DNA from: Cornus controversa | Lineage: Eukaryota > Streptophyta > Magnoliopsida > Cornales > Cornaceae | Length of the DNA: 64,000 nt | Assembly (NCBI GenBank): GCA_026545225.1 | Contig: CM048850.1 | Span: 28,449,797 to 28,513,796, forward strand | Reading direction: 5' to 3' | In this document: positions 34,226-47,275 of the stretch, piece after piece | Numbering within the stretch: the stretch's first letter is position 1 | Layout of the letters: every line of letters starts with the position of its first letter | Program-made: the position numbers and the translations under genes | The notes under the pieces: generated by a model | The model's database searches: none | What the model saw: only the letters and a program-made list of their open reading frames with translations | Told to the model about the DNA's origin: nothing

Positions 34226-37200
34226 TTATGATACTGGATTAGCATTGTGCCATCCCTTCGTGCATGGAGGAATACTCATGAACTCATCAAACTCCTTCAC
34301 ATGAACGTCACAGCATTTCCACTGCAAAATCAAGACCAATAAGAAGCCATGTGTTTGAAATTCAGGAAACAATGAAAAAGAACACAAATCAGTAAGCAGA
34401 AAACTGATTAAAAGAGCAATAATTAAATTATTAATAACCAACCCCTCTGATCCGGTCATGGAATACGGCAGGCCCAGGATGGTAACTGCATGCAGCTTCA
34501 TGATTATCCTTTTCTTTGAAAGATTGACCACATCCTTTGTTCTTACAGGTTTGGGGCTGGTTTATATCAATTATCTTCTTTGGTGGAGCGGGAACAGCTT
34601 CCTGCACATTTGCAGTGCATTCAGTGGGCATAACAGCCACTGCATTTGGTGGTTTTGGAGTCATTTCTCTGGCTTGTGAACCTAAAAACATATCACCTAA
34701 GTTAACTAACAAATCAATAAATACTTGTGTGTATGATTTGTAAACTGAAAAAAAAAAGCAGCTTAAGAATGGGAAGTTATTATTGAAATTTTTATTAATT
34801 GGGATATGAGGAAACTAGAACCTCCACTAACCCAAGAACACAACTAATTTGGCAATTAATTGGGAAATGAGAAGTTCATATGAAACCTATCCGAAACCAA
34901 TAAAAAAGAAATCAAAAGATCCAATTAATTTTCCTTTATTTTCGACCATTCTTCCACCAACTAAAGATTATGTTACATGGACTCTCCCATTCCCCTCAAT
35001 GTACTTTGTACGACATGGGCATAGGATATGTTTCCGACACTTACCAAATTGGGCACCCAGATCCTCTACTTGTGATGATGAAAGAAGAAAAACTCAAATT
35101 TGATAGCAAAGAAGAGTCTTCAACTTCTACTATAAGATATAAATCCCTTTTTTAAGCACATCCCATTTAATTTAAATAATAATTAAATATATTTTAAATA
35201 AGAATTATATTTTTAACAGGCATAGCACTGGGTAATGACCATTTCTTTATCATGCTTCACACTATTATATAATGCATTATACATTTAAATGTGCAGACAG
35301 TGTCCACCTACCCATATGGACACATTTAAATCCAAATCCCCATGTCTAAGATTTGAGATTTAGGAAGATCTGATGTTTGGACACATTCCCCCGATTCCAT
35401 GTAACATGGCCAAAGAAAGTGAAACAACCAAAGCTGAAATGAGTTCAGACTGTTCTTCAACAGCATTTGATATGATTAGCCATGTTCTTATGAGAGAACT
35501 AAATAATAAGAATACCGTGTTCTGAGCAAAAGAATCCCTGGCGGCACCTAGAGCAAGCTTCTTTCAACGATGAATCAGTTGTGGGAGCTGGTGCAAGAAT
35601 TTTCTTTGGAGTAGCAACTGCCTTTGTTGTTAGCACAGGTTTTTCAGTTGTGTGTTTACCTGTCTTACATCTTCATCAATAAAAGAAAACAGAGACACTG
35701 ATATTGAGAAATTTAGATAGATAATCAATTAAAGTCATATATTCATGCAAGAGAAATAAAAAGAAGAATTTTCAGGAACTCTTCTTTTCTTTTTCTAATT
35801 TTGTTTTTTTCCATTGTAGGCGTGTTTCAAACAGGGTGACAAAAAATTTCATTCGAAGTACACCATGATTTTCGTTCCCTAATTTTAAACTAATACTCAA
35901 GTGTCATCATCAAAGAAAAGAAAAGAAAATTGCACTTCTCAAAGAACTATCAAGAGTGAGTTTAGGAGTCAACAATAAGTATGTTAGATGTTTCACTATT
36001 ATGCCCCAGTCCGACAACTTCAATACATCTGATTGAAAGAATAAAAGCAAGGAGCATATCAAAGACAATCAAACAAGAGCAGGATGAAACAACTAGGGAG
36101 AAACGGATCTGTCGATTGTAGCATCAAAAGTTTGAGTGAGAGTCTAGCCTTAAGTCTCTGAATCAAGAGTTAATTAGGGGATTCAAATGTGGAACTTCGG
36201 TTAACCTGCTTGTAAGCTTCTCGTCATAATGGATTGTTCATGACTGGACAAAGTTTTGTAGTTTTTCCCTTTCTAGGGTTTTCTGCGTAAAAGATTTTGT
36301 CTCTATTCTACGTTATTTATTGCTTTATGTGTTTTTGTGATTATGATTGAGATACAAATTTATCTAATTAATGGAAATTTAAACAAGGATTAACAAAAAT
36401 TAAAGGTAAATTACAATGAAAAGCATAATTAGCGATAGATTTAAGTTTTGCGAGAACTCACACCGATACCTCCTGAAGTTTGGTGCACGATAACTACCAC
36501 CCCCTCCCGTTAACTAACCGTTAGGTCTATAACTTGACACCTTGTGAAATGACCTATATAACCCTTGACTAACTAAAAAGACCTCTTTAATTCTAAAGCA
36601 TGATGTGAAATGACTAAAGTCTCCTATTAACAATTTTATTAGTGGACAATTTTGTCCTTTTTTTTCTTTCTATTTCCATCTCTACCTACCTTTCATTCAC
36701 CACTTGTTCTCTCTCTAAACTTTCCTCTCTTTGAATCACTCTCTCCATCACCACAACTCCTACACACTCTTCCTAACCACCACTGCTGCCGCCATGCCCC
36801 CACTCTCTCTAACCCTCTTCAATTCAAAAAGATTAAAGACTATAAATGAATGACATCAAATGGGTCTTTATATACAGAAGTGTGAGCAATAATGTTGCAA
36901 ATGGGTTTATATATACAAAGTTACAAACATGGCTAATTTTCTCCACCCCCACCCCCCTCTTTTTTTTCTCTCTCTACCACATCTGCATTCTCAACCCCTC
37001 AAAATCCCTAACACCAACTGGAATTGACCACAAAAATCCTAACTCAACCATCATCAACGTCACCTCGCACCCCTTCTCTCTTCGTCACGCCATCTCTAGA
37101 AGATCTTTCTCTCTCCATATCATGCCACCTCATGCGCCAAGAAGTGGGTCACTAGTGGTTGTGGTGGCGGTGGGCTTGGGTGGAGAGAAAGAGAGAGAAG

Positions 37201-40200
37201 GGGTGACGGTGATGAGTTGGGCTTGGGTGGAATGAGAGAGAGAGGAGCGGGCGGTGGGCGGTGGTGGGTGGAGTGAGAGTGAGAGAAGGGGGTAGGCTGT
37301 GATGGGTGGAGAAAGAGAGAGAAGGGGAGGCGGGTGGAGAGAAAGAGAGGGGGGAGAATAATTGGGTTAAATGAATAGGGGAGTTCATCATGTCATTAAG
37401 ATATTTTGTAAATAAAAATTTGTTTTTATATTGGAGGGCAAGAATGAAATTTCATGCAAAAAAGTTACGGACGCTGTGAATATAACGCTGACAGAGGGAT
37501 ATCAGTGTAGGTTTCTGCAAAACTTAAATCTACCTATAGTTAGACCTTAACTCTCAGTGTAATTTACCCAATAATTAAAAAGTTAGTTACAAAATTAAGA
37601 TCCATAAGATATTCACCCCCCCTCTAGGTCAAATTGAACCATGCATACCTTGACATGTCAAAGCTCTAAATAACGGTCCTTAATCCCACATTTTTTTTCA
37701 CATTCTTCTAGATTCCTGAATATAAAGTTAAGATATTCGTGCAAACAATTATTTAAGTATTTGTTTGAATTTATTAAAAGATTCTCTTGAATTTGTTTAG
37801 GACTTTTTTTTTTCTTTCAAAATTGTACATAATAGAGTGAGCCAAACCCACTCTGACCCTATGTTGGGCGGGACATGCTTGGGAATGAGTCTCCCTTCAT
37901 GGTACCTGTTTGGGATAGGGTTGCTCAATCCCGAACTCACCATGTTGACATCCCTAGAGAAGAGGCATCTTGTCTTTTTTCTTTTCGATTTTTCTGAAGA
38001 TGAGTCAACTGCTAAGACACAGATAAAGAAGAGCACCTTCAGAGTTTGTGACTTTTACACTCACACTTTCTTCTTCTTCCCTCCTGCCGCGAACACATTG
38101 CGAGAGATTATTTAATTAGTGGGTGTTTAGAGTCTTTAGACATCCCATTGCACCTGAACCAGTGCAGTAAATTTCAAGCTAATGCAAGTTTACTGTGTAA
38201 CAAGATCACATTGTCAGTCCAAAAAAAGAAGTAGAAATTCAGTAGAAATCAACCTAAGATGATCGCAATCAAATGCTAATGTAAAGGGTAATGGTTTCAA
38301 ACCCACATGATGACAATCAAAAAAGAAATCAACTTAAGGTGCCGCATATAAACTATCAAGAAGTTTATATCAGCAACCAAAATAGGGACTCTATAGTTCA
38401 TCTGCGTTGCCATCTGCTTTGTGATTTTAGCTTATGATTTATTTTTATGAAATGTTAATTTAACATATCAAAATGAAAATTCTCACATTGGGAACAGGCT
38501 TGAAAGAAACTTATATAATTTGCGAAGAAAACAGCACTTACCCTGGAATTTCTAAAAATAAGCTGAAATCATGACTTCTTTTCTTGCAACAACTCCACTC
38601 TTTTATCCCATCATGAAATATAGGCTGTAAAATAAATTCTTCAAGATTAAATTGGTGATGTCTCAAGAATGATTGTGTACAATGTAATTAGAAAAAAAGA
38701 TCCCTTTTAAAGAGTTATATAAACGGATGAAGATTTGACTTACTCCCTGGTGAAATGGATATGCCAACCCCATGAAAACCAAGCCAAAATATGCAAGAAA
38801 AAAACTTAATTAGTAAAATGCACAAGAGATACTTCATATTTCAAATTGATTTATTAATATGTAAGATCATGCACACTAGAAGCAATGCTAGAATGTCTAG
38901 AGAATTATATAAATTTGGTGGATATGCAGCATTAAAATAAATATGTAATTCTCTACACATTACATAATGTCATATATGCAATCATATTAAATTTTGTAAG
39001 AGAAAAATCTTAACAGTAGCTTATGAGCTACAATATAGATTCAATACGTGATTCAGATATGGTATGTATGATAAGTGAAATTTAACACAATTTGATAATT
39101 TTCTAAAACCCAATCATATTATTTAAGAAAAACATCTGATTCGTTTTGCTCCCGGAAAGAATGTTATAGTATTTCAAAGGCATATTGTTTTTTGAATTTT
39201 TAATGCCATACAAAGCATCAACATTGAAATTGAAGTTAACTAAAATTGGAAATTTTGAGTTGGAACTTGAATGATGGGTGGCATATTACGCAAAGTTGCA
39301 AATGAATAGTTAAACAATACAAGTACATTTTGAACTTGCAACTTCAACTTTGCCCTGATCAGCACTAAGAACAGATTCCCCAACTTTAACCCCTTCTTCC
39401 ACATGCAATACCAGCACTTTTACCATCAATGGCTTTGCTGAACTACCGACCCCCACCCCTCCCCACAATGTAATGCAATGCAATGCAATACAAGCACTTT
39501 CACCATTATTCTACAATGGCTTTGATGCAAATATAATTCCTTTTCCAAGAGACACTGTAAAAAATATTTTGTTGGCATACTTGGTTTCAGATTATTGTGT
39601 ATTTATCATTTAATATACTTAGATTTCATATCTTGAAGTTATGTCTCAATTAAAATATATACCACGATAAATTAAAATATCAAGAGTAGTGAATATCTGA
39701 CTTAACTACAAAAATTAATATTCAATATAATACAAAATTTGGAAATTAGTTAGAATACGTGGTCCTAAGCTTGTACTTGACATGACCTTGATCTTCTCTT
39801 GCTTCATCTAGTGAGTTGAGAAAAGCAAAGCTCCAGTTGGCTAATATAAAGCTTAGAGTGACTTCAACTGAAGCTTGATTTGTGTTTATGAGTTTCATTA
39901 AGCTTGTTGAGTAGCTTAATCCACCATGTATTTCTTTCTCAAAATTCTGAGATTGGGCTATCAGAAATCCCAAATGGATTCACATAAACGAACCAGACCT
40001 AGAGAGGAGTGAACATATCTAATTTTCCTTTTGATTTAACTTTTGTTAAATAATTCAACCAAGAACAATATGAATCAATCAAACATGCAAAATACAAAGT
40101 AATAAATGACAAGAGAGCAAAACAGATTTTTACGTAAAACCTAAACAGGGAAAAATCACGATACCGTTCAAAGAGAATCAATCTACTATGTAAAGAGAAG

Positions 40201-41308
40201 ACTACACCTGAACCTCAATACAGACTCACGCCTGACCACTTGACCAGACAATGTTGCTCCAAATGCCTCAGACTCACGCCTGGTTCCCACTAGCCTCCTA
40301 TGAGCTCAATTGATACGTACCTCATATGCCTACTTGATAGGAAGTGTGGAGCTTCAGTATACTGTACACTTTGGCCCAACTTTGGAGATCCGAATTTTTT
40401 AGAAAGGTATTTTGGTATTTTCACACTTGTTAGCCCTAGGAGGTGCCTATATATATAATCTAAACTCTCTGTAATTGTATTCCGTAAATTTGAGTGTCTT
40501 TGCTTGCGTGTTTGATCTTCTTTTCTGTTAATTTTCTCAACACTACTAACCCAAGATTGGTTGTTAATCTGTCAAATAGTTTGCCACAGGTGATCCCTCT
40601 CCTTCACTAGTGAGTAGTGACTGAATCAGAAAACCCCCATGAACAACAGTTTGTGAAGTAGTTATGAGTCTATTTGCAACTTGCTGTTGCCGATTGTTCT
40701 TCAGCTTATCATTTTGAGCAAGGCATCTTGAACGATCGAAGAATGCACACAAAAAACTAACTCTCAAGTGAAACTGTGTGTAGTAAAAGAAAAATAACAA
40801 CTCGCTTGAAAATAAAAGTATTGCCTAAAAACCTAGGATTATGTTTATCTAGAGTTTTAGAATCCAAGGTCATTCTAAAAAGACTTAGAAATTGAATTGG
40901 AAACGTTTTACGAAATTAGGAGACAACTAGAAGCAACAAAATTCTCTCCAGGCAAAAAGAAAATTTCTTCTCCCTTAAAAGAATCCAATAGAATTAATGC
41001 ATAAACTACTTTGTACCATCAGGCAAACAGAAAATTTCTTCACCGAACAGCAAGATTAAATCTTTTTGTTTTAGATTTCCGCCAAAAATCAATATAAATC
41101 TTATACGCATAAATATGCTAATTGACACGCCATGAATCTTGGAAAAAACCTACTGTGTGCCCTTTCAATTAGCTTAAGAGATCAATCACACATTCTTCTC
41201 AAATTGAACCATTGTGTTGGGATGCTTTTTGCTAATCAATTCCACAAATGAAGAAGAAACACCAATTTTGAGTATCAGAAGTCATGAATCTTGAAACAAG
41301 TTTCACAA

Positions 41309-41354
<46 letters not shown>

Positions 41355-41486
41355 AGATAGATTGTGATTGAATAAGGGACTAACCGAATCGTGGTATGTA
41401 CATGAACCTTCGGTGTTATCGTCCTCCGTGAACATGGTGTTGCATCCGATTCTCTGACACAGAAGCTTCGCGACTTCCTCCTCCAT
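34226..41486 (-). CDS. RAR1: RAR1, CHORD-domain co-chaperone of disease resistance, 5 exons
   Basis: RAR1 is a zinc-binding cytosolic protein that works with SGT1 and HSP90 to stabilise NLR resistance proteins. Exons: 41486-41385, 38624-38542, 35670-35516, 34681-34443 and 34321-34226. All junctions are GT-AG and phase is consistent; the sum is 675 bases, or 224 residues, close to the ~226 of Arabidopsis RAR1. CHORD-I runs from about residue 10 ([27 protein letters not shown]). The plant-specific CCCH motif is [13 protein letters not shown] near residues 100-113. CHORD-II starts at C159 ([46 protein letters not shown]). The metal-binding Cys and His pattern appears complete in all three. Introns 1 and 2 are long (about 2.8 and 2.9 kb), and intron 2 carries a Mutator-like element. 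The start is the only ATG giving the conserved [16 protein letters not shown] N-terminus. It looks intact. Confidence 0.96.
36404..37569. mobile_element. Mutator-type element inside RAR1 intron 2
   Basis: The inverted ends run from AGGTAAATTACAATGA through AGATTTAAGTTTTGC on the left, with the complement ending AATTTACCC on the right. The flanking 9-mers AAAAATTAA (36395-36403) and AATAATTAA (37570-37578) differ at one base. The interior is CT-rich on the left and GA-rich on the right (36660-37340), which makes it fold back on itself. Small frames in it are low-complexity. The tips AGGTAAAW...TTTACCC are shared with the element at 23357-25712. Confidence 0.78.
40311..40542 (+). mobile_element. 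Possible solo LTR or LTR fragment in RAR1 intron 1
   Basis: The stretch from TGATACGTACCTCATATG to TTTTCTCAACA has TG...CA ends, a TATATATAA box (40450) and a GCTTGCGTGTTTGATC tail, as in short copia-type LTRs. Flanking 5-mers do not match, so this is tentative. Just before it (40130-40300) lies GGGAAAAATCACGATACC plus a repeated GACTCACGCCTG, also retroelement-like. Confidence 0.3.
41311..41354. repeat. AT-GT compound microsatellite in RAR1 intron 1
   Basis: An AT run directly followed by a GT run, about 30 bp from the exon 1 splice donor at 41384. Length variation here is expected. It lies just inside the intron. Confidence 0.9.
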
Positions 41487-41777
41487 TCTCTCTCTGTCTC
41501 TCTACTTTCTCTCTCTACTATCTTTACTAGAGGAAACTCGAAAACACCGAAGTACACACTTTAGTCCAGTTCCGAATAGTTGTGTTCTGCTCATTAATGG
41601 GATTGATCTTGAATTGCACCGTCTTTCCTATAAATAGACGTGGCAATATCTCGACCGTCTATCTGTATAGCAAAATATAAGTAGAATTCAAGAATTAGAA
41701 GGAAAATAATACTTCCGAAGGAAGGAAACAGGAAACCATACACACATGAGACAATTAATAAAAACAAGAGAAAATTA
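41487..41777 (-). promoter_or_regulatory. RAR1 5' leader and proximal upstream region
   Basis: CT-rich leader directly before the RAR1 ATG (41487-41525 on the plus strand reads TCTCTCT). A TATTTATAG string on the minus strand near 41630-41640 could serve as a TATA box. This placement is a guess from spacing only. Confidence 0.3.
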
Positions 41778-43860
41778 GGGTGGTGTATTCGATTAGGATT
41801 TTAAAGGATTTTGAAAGACATTTTTTAAGTAACAGACTTTCATAAATTTAAGTAAAATATATGAATTTTTATAGGCTTTTATATAGATTTTTATGAATTT
41901 TTATAGACTTTTATTAGAGATTTTAATGAATTTTTATAGATTTGTAATAATTTTTTTAATATATTTTATTTATTTGTATCCTTGAATTATATTTTTTCGT
42001 ACAAGTAAACCAATGATTCAAGAGGCACGTATAATGCAAAATGGATAAGTTATCATTTATGGTTTTTGATATTTGGAATTATTCAATAGAATTATTAAGA
42101 ATATATACAAAGTTACATATATCTCTCCTCGTAACAATGCGAATAATGATTAAGCAATATATGTCAAAATGAAACTTGAACGTATGATTTGGATTAGGCT
42201 GAACTATGTTCCTTCTCTTTGTTATTTTATTCGTATTATATGTTAAGTTAATGACAAAAAAGTTATGTTCATGGTAAATGGAATATTTTCATATTTTCTA
42301 ATTTTTGCTTTATTATATTAGATAGATAGGATATATAGACATGTTATTTTTTTATAAAAAGAAAAAAAAGATTATGCTATTGCGATGCACACAATAATTT
42401 TCACAAAAAGCAAAAGTTATAACAAACGCAAAACAAATGACATTCACAAAAGTATAGTGACAAGTTTATAACAAGTTTGAAAGTAAAATTTAAAGAAAAA
42501 TATTTAACATTCATTATTCAATATCCTTAGTTCTCATTGTTATCATTGTGCCCGACATCTCTCCACATATTTAAAGATATACTTACTCTCCATTCATTAG
42601 CAGTATCTCGTTGTTGCTTTTGTGTTTGAAAAAAATATTTGCAAAAAATTATAAAAGATAGCTCTCTACAAATAAATTTTTTTGTAACTGAATTTTTAGA
42701 AAACAATTTTCATAAAACTTACAACAAAACAATTTTTTTTACACAACTTTTTGGATTTTCATTTATCTGAAATATAAAACTATTTTAAAAAAAATTAAAC
42801 CAAACAAATTTTAAATATCTACTTTTGATCCCCCATAAAATATTTTTCATATGAAATTCTTTATAAAAAATTATTTTTCTTTCCATTTTATATATTTAAA
42901 AGGTATATAGACATTTGTTTTATTGTATGTATGACTTGTTAAATGAGTGTACATATGAGTATAAATATGTACAAGTGTATATAAACATTGTAGCATGTTA
43001 AATGAGTATCTATATGAGAGTACATCCGTACAAGTGTATATGCATTGATATATAATAAATTGTAAATTCGTACAACTTTTGAATAAACTGTTTTCATATT
43101 AAAGACAATGTAGACTGTGGGTATAGGCCCTTAGTGGACTATTATTTTCAACGACAAGGCAATACCACCCTCACGAACCCTATTTTTTTTTTTGTGTGTG
43201 TATATATATATATATATATTATTTTAAGAAATGATATATTTGTTTATAGATCAAAGATCCACTGCACCCTCTGAAATTCAATTCTTGGTTTAAGTGTTGT
43301 GGTACAAATTGGACTATACACCGAACTGGGTTTTGGCATTGATGATCTTTGATATATTGATTGTTTTGTTTGTGCAATTCATTTAGTTTTGTTTGTACTA
43401 TGACTTTTTTTTTCAAATCTTAATTGAATAGAAAAATAGATAATCTAAGAAGAGAGAGAGAAAAACCAAGAGAGAAAAAAAGGAGTGTACCTTGACATGG
43501 AGAAATGTTGTTCGTATTCTACAAAAAAAAAAGGTCCAACAAAATCTGTGGGAAAAATGTTGAATTTGTTATGGGTTTTGACATTTATAACTTCCACCAT
43601 CAAATCCACCAAAATCCACCACTTAATAAAATCCTTCAAAATCTATGACTTTTTGAATATACCTAGACTTTTGTAGACTTTTTTAAAATCCTAATTTAAT
43701 ACCGCCAAATTTGTATAGATTCTTTAAAAGTTTATAAAAGTCTGAATTGAATACCGCCAGATTTATAGGTACTCTTTAAAAGTCTATAAAAGTCTGGATT
43801 GAATACATTTAGATTTTTAAAGTCTTTTAAAATTTTTTAAAATCCTAATTGAATACACCC
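41778..43860. mobile_element. ~2.1-kb terminal-inverted-repeat element upstream of RAR1
   Basis: Left end GGGTGGTGTATTCGATTAGG followed by ATTTTAAAGGATTTTG. The right end is its complement, finishing AATCCTAATTGAATACACCC. Sub-terminal repeats of GAATTTTTATAGACTTTTAT (left) and TTTATAAAAGTCTGAATTGAATACCGCC (right) are present in several copies. These tips match a common plant MITE/hAT class (GGGTGTATTCAATTAGG). The interior is AT-rich with no transposase. I found no convincing target duplication. Confidence 0.65.
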
Positions 43861-43863
43861 TCC

Positions 43864-44238
43864 TTAGATTTTGGTGACCAAAATTAAAAAAATTTGTTTT
43901 ACAGTGACCTAACTTAATAAAAGGTAAAGAGGTACCAATCATGAAAAATAATTAACTTTAATGTCTAAAATACTTTATTTTTTATCCCTTTTTTGTCTTT
44001 TCCAATCGCACCCCAAATATCAAAGCTTCAAAAGGCATAAAAGAATTTTAGGAAAGAAAGTATATATATATACAGGGATACAGTGACCTAACTTAATAAA
44101 AGGTAAAGAGGTACCAATCTTGAAAAATAATTAACTTTAATGTCTAAAATACTCTCTTTTTTATCCCTTTTTTGTCTTTTCCAATCGCACCCCAAATATC
44201 AAAGCTTCAAAAGGTATAAAAGAATTTTAGGAAAGAAA

Positions 44239-44292
<54 letters not shown>

Positions 44293-44898
44293 GGAAAGAG
44301 AACATTAAGACTTTAAAGAGGAGCTTCTCTATCTTTGTCTCTCTCTCTATATATATTTAGATATATATGTTAGTCTTACAATTAATGCATGTGTCTTTTT
44401 CAATTTGTTCCATGTATGTCCAGGTTTTTTTTTTGCCGCCAGTATGTCCAGGTTTAGAAACTTAATCCTAATTCCAATTTAAAAAATGAACAATACATTT
44501 TTCAATTTATCTTGGTTGTTCAAGAAATGGAAAAAAAAATGATTCGTTGGGTTATTAATATTAACTGTGAGGTTCGTAATTAATTGGACCCAAATTAGTT
44601 TTTTTTGTTTGATTAATGAGATATTAATATATAGGAATACATTTATATATTATATCTTCAGAATATATATATGTTCTACACAAGTCATCGAATTCTTTGA
44701 AGTTTATGATATTTGGGTGTTGGAATAGACTGAAGAAAGGATGAGGATCTATGGAGAGAATGAAGGATATTTTGGACATTAAGATTAAATGGTCACTCAT
44801 TAGCAATTAATTTTTAAGTTTGGTCATTATCCAGCTTTTATTAAGTTTAAGGTCACCAAAAAGCAAAAAAAAATTCAATTTTGGTCGTTAAAATCTAA
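43864..44898. mobile_element. ~1.0-kb inverted-repeat element with internal tandem duplication
   Basis: Ends TTAGATTTTGGTGACCAAAATT and the complement of TTAGATTTTAACGACCAAAATT. Inside the ends, TGACCTAACTTAATAAAAG is matched inverted near 44835-44865. A 179-bp unit in the left arm occurs twice (43902-44080, 44081-44296). The second copy has an expanded AT microsatellite (44240-44289). It abuts the element at 41778-43860. No coding frame recognised. Confidence 0.6.
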
Positions 44899-45737
44899 TT
44901 TTCCTACAACAAAAAGATTTACATTAGGTTTTTATGGGTAAGAGCACCTATGATAGAGTGCTAAAAACATTTTGTGAATTCTAGAAAGAAAAAAAATCAT
45001 TTTAAAATTTATAAATTTTAGTCGTGTTATGTATAGTGAGATTTTGACAGGAATTCATGCTGCAAAAAGATTTACATTAGGTTTTACAGAGAGAGTACAT
45101 ATGATAGAACGTGAAAGACATAATTTTATGAATTTTAAAAAGAAAACAAGTCTTTGTAAAAGTTATAAATTTTATTCATGATATGCATAGGGAGGCACTA
45201 ATCATAGTTTGTACTACATGTAGTTGTGAATTTTAAAAAGAAAACAAGTCTATGTAAAAGTTATAAATTTTATTCGTGATATGTATAGTGAGACACTAAC
45301 CAAAGTTTGTACTACATGAAGAAAAACTAGTGAATTTTCAATAAAAGTAACATTATTCCTGGGATCAGTGTTCAATCCATGTCTATTTTTTAGGTTTTCA
45401 ATCATAATGGAATGGATGCACCTTCCACAAAGGGTTCGATTCACCCAAGCACAAGAAAAGTTGAATATGAACTCAATGGAAGCGATGCCCAGACCTTGTC
45501 CTTTTTTTTCAAGAGATTCAAGAAGAAGGGAAGTGCTTAAAGTGATTAAAGCCTCGCCATTTTGTGTATGCATCGTCCCTTCGTAGTTTCGGTGAGTAAC
45601 CGTTGGGGTCAATTACCCATCGAAAGGCTGATTTGCTAGATGGTGAATAGTCCATCCCAATCCCAACTGTGAGTGCGTTCCCCATCTCTCTCTCACTAGA
45701 TGAACTGAAGCTAGTTGTTATTGTGATATTTACATAT

Positions 45738-45769
<32 letters not shown>

Positions 45770-45914
45770 GTATATGTGCTAAGATATTTAGTTTAGCTTC
45801 TTTGGAAAGAGGAGATTCTTGATAAGTACCTTTATATATGTGTATATGTGCTTATATATATAGAGAGTTATGTTTATATATATGTCAATATATACGATAT
45901 ATACAACATTTTAG
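44899..45914. repeat. Left flank of the Sirevirus-like element, duplicated at 53177-53887
   Basis: Starts with a ~100-bp unit (AAAAAGAAAACAAGTC...AAAAGTTATAAATTTTATTC) repeated near 45130 and 45230, with a more diverged copy near 44980. From about 45249 to 45914 the sequence recurs at 53177-53887 with roughly 90 percent identity by eye. Within it, 45395-45590 is bounded by an acceptor-like TTTTTTAG and a donor-like GTGAGT. It has one frame containing NHNGMDAPSTKGS and KVEYELNGSDAQTLSFF. The phrases are kept in the second copy. I do not recognise the protein; it could be a captured exon. Confidence 0.5.
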
Positions 45915-47275
45915 TGTGAGTTGCGCGGTACAGAAGCAGTTGCGAAAGTTAGATTTAAAACCTAAAAGGGGTGATTAGGCTTACTCGCTTTTTGCTTAAT
46001 CTTTCAAATTATCCAATTTTAAGTCCAATTAAAATCTAAGCAATCCCACAAAGCAAGTAAATAAACAAAGTGCAGTAAAGTAACGAATGCACCGGATATA
46101 CATGGAAAATTTAGATCAGGAAGAAATCATAAGTGAGGCTTTGTAGCCCCGAAGAAGCAAATTCACTATTGTCAAAGCAAAGTACAACAGATTCTGTCCC
46201 AGACTCACATCCACTCCACTCTGACAATAACTTGATGCAGAACACCTCAGGCCTACTATTGCGACTACCTCGTCCAATTGTTGCAGATTCCTGGCTAACG
46301 TCAATATCCTTGCAGAAGGTCATTGGAAGAACACGAACACTCAATAAGTATTCTGTCTTTTTCATAGCACGATCTTCTTCTCCTTCCTCACCAACGAACA
46401 ATTATAGAAGAAACCAATCCAGTAACTTGATCACAAAGAAATCTTTAATGCAGTATTCGAATAGTTGTTCAAGCAAATAAAAACACCCTAAATCACTTAG
46501 TGAATATGTGTGTGCTCTCAAAAATATAAAAAAAAAATCTGAGGGAAAAATTCTTTGCTAGAAAAATATCTCAATGCTTTCTCTCTCTAAAAATTCTCAG
46601 TTTGATGTATATTGAAAGCTCTGTGAAAGGACACTGAGAGAAAAATCATATGAGGTTTTTATAGAAATTAAAAATTCAAATTTTTCTTGAAAAACAAGTT
46701 GAAAATCAATAGGAAACAAGTCCGGGTGTTTTAGGAAGTTCAGGGTCAAATCTAGATTAAAATAGGACTCTGTAGGACAAATTTCGCCAAAGCAAAAGCA
46801 TGGACCGATCCAGCCTTTACCTTGGACTGGTCTAGGCTTTTACCTGTCAAAAATTGATATCTCGAAACCTCTTGGACTGGTTTAGGGTTTGAGCTGGATC
46901 GGTCCAACCTTGAATATTTAAGTATTTTGCTAAAAAGTCCCTCTATTCAAAGTCGAAACCTCCCGATTTGAAATATATGTGTTCTCACCACTTTACTTGG
47001 ATTACATGACTCTCATATGTAATCAATGATTTTTGCATACAATTAGAACCATCCAAAAACTTCAATTGATCAATTCCTTGTTCGGACCATTGATGGCTTC
47101 TGCCGAATATTCAAGCTCATCCTTTGAAGAACACTTGCGTGGTTGGTGTAGAACTTCATGCTCATTTTGAGACTTCAATTACATGATTAATGACAAGAAT
47201 TTAAACCAAATAATATAACTCGATTATGTTTGGTTTTGACACCAAAGATTGCCAATTACAAAAATATAGGTTACA
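45915..47275 (-). mobile_element. 3' LTR of the Sirevirus-like element
   Basis: 1361 bp. On the plus strand it runs from TGTGAGTTGCGCGGTACAG to ATATAGGTTACA, so the LTR reads TGTAACC...CACA on the minus strand. It matches the LTR at 53888-55825 (1363 bp once the inserted TRIM and one copy of its target duplication are removed) and the partial copy at 52817-53175. On the minus strand AAATGGAGAGAT lies directly before it (47276-47287), serving as the polypurine tract. The ORFs 46111-46480 lie in the LTR and have no known domain. Confidence 0.85.

Noticed and set aside
34849..35155. Two overlapping plus-strand ORFs in RAR1 intron 3
   Set aside because: No recognisable domain and within an intron on the opposite strand.
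37152..37391. Pro/Ser/His-rich minus-strand ORF
   Set aside because: A low-complexity GA-rich half of a foldback element, not a protein gene.
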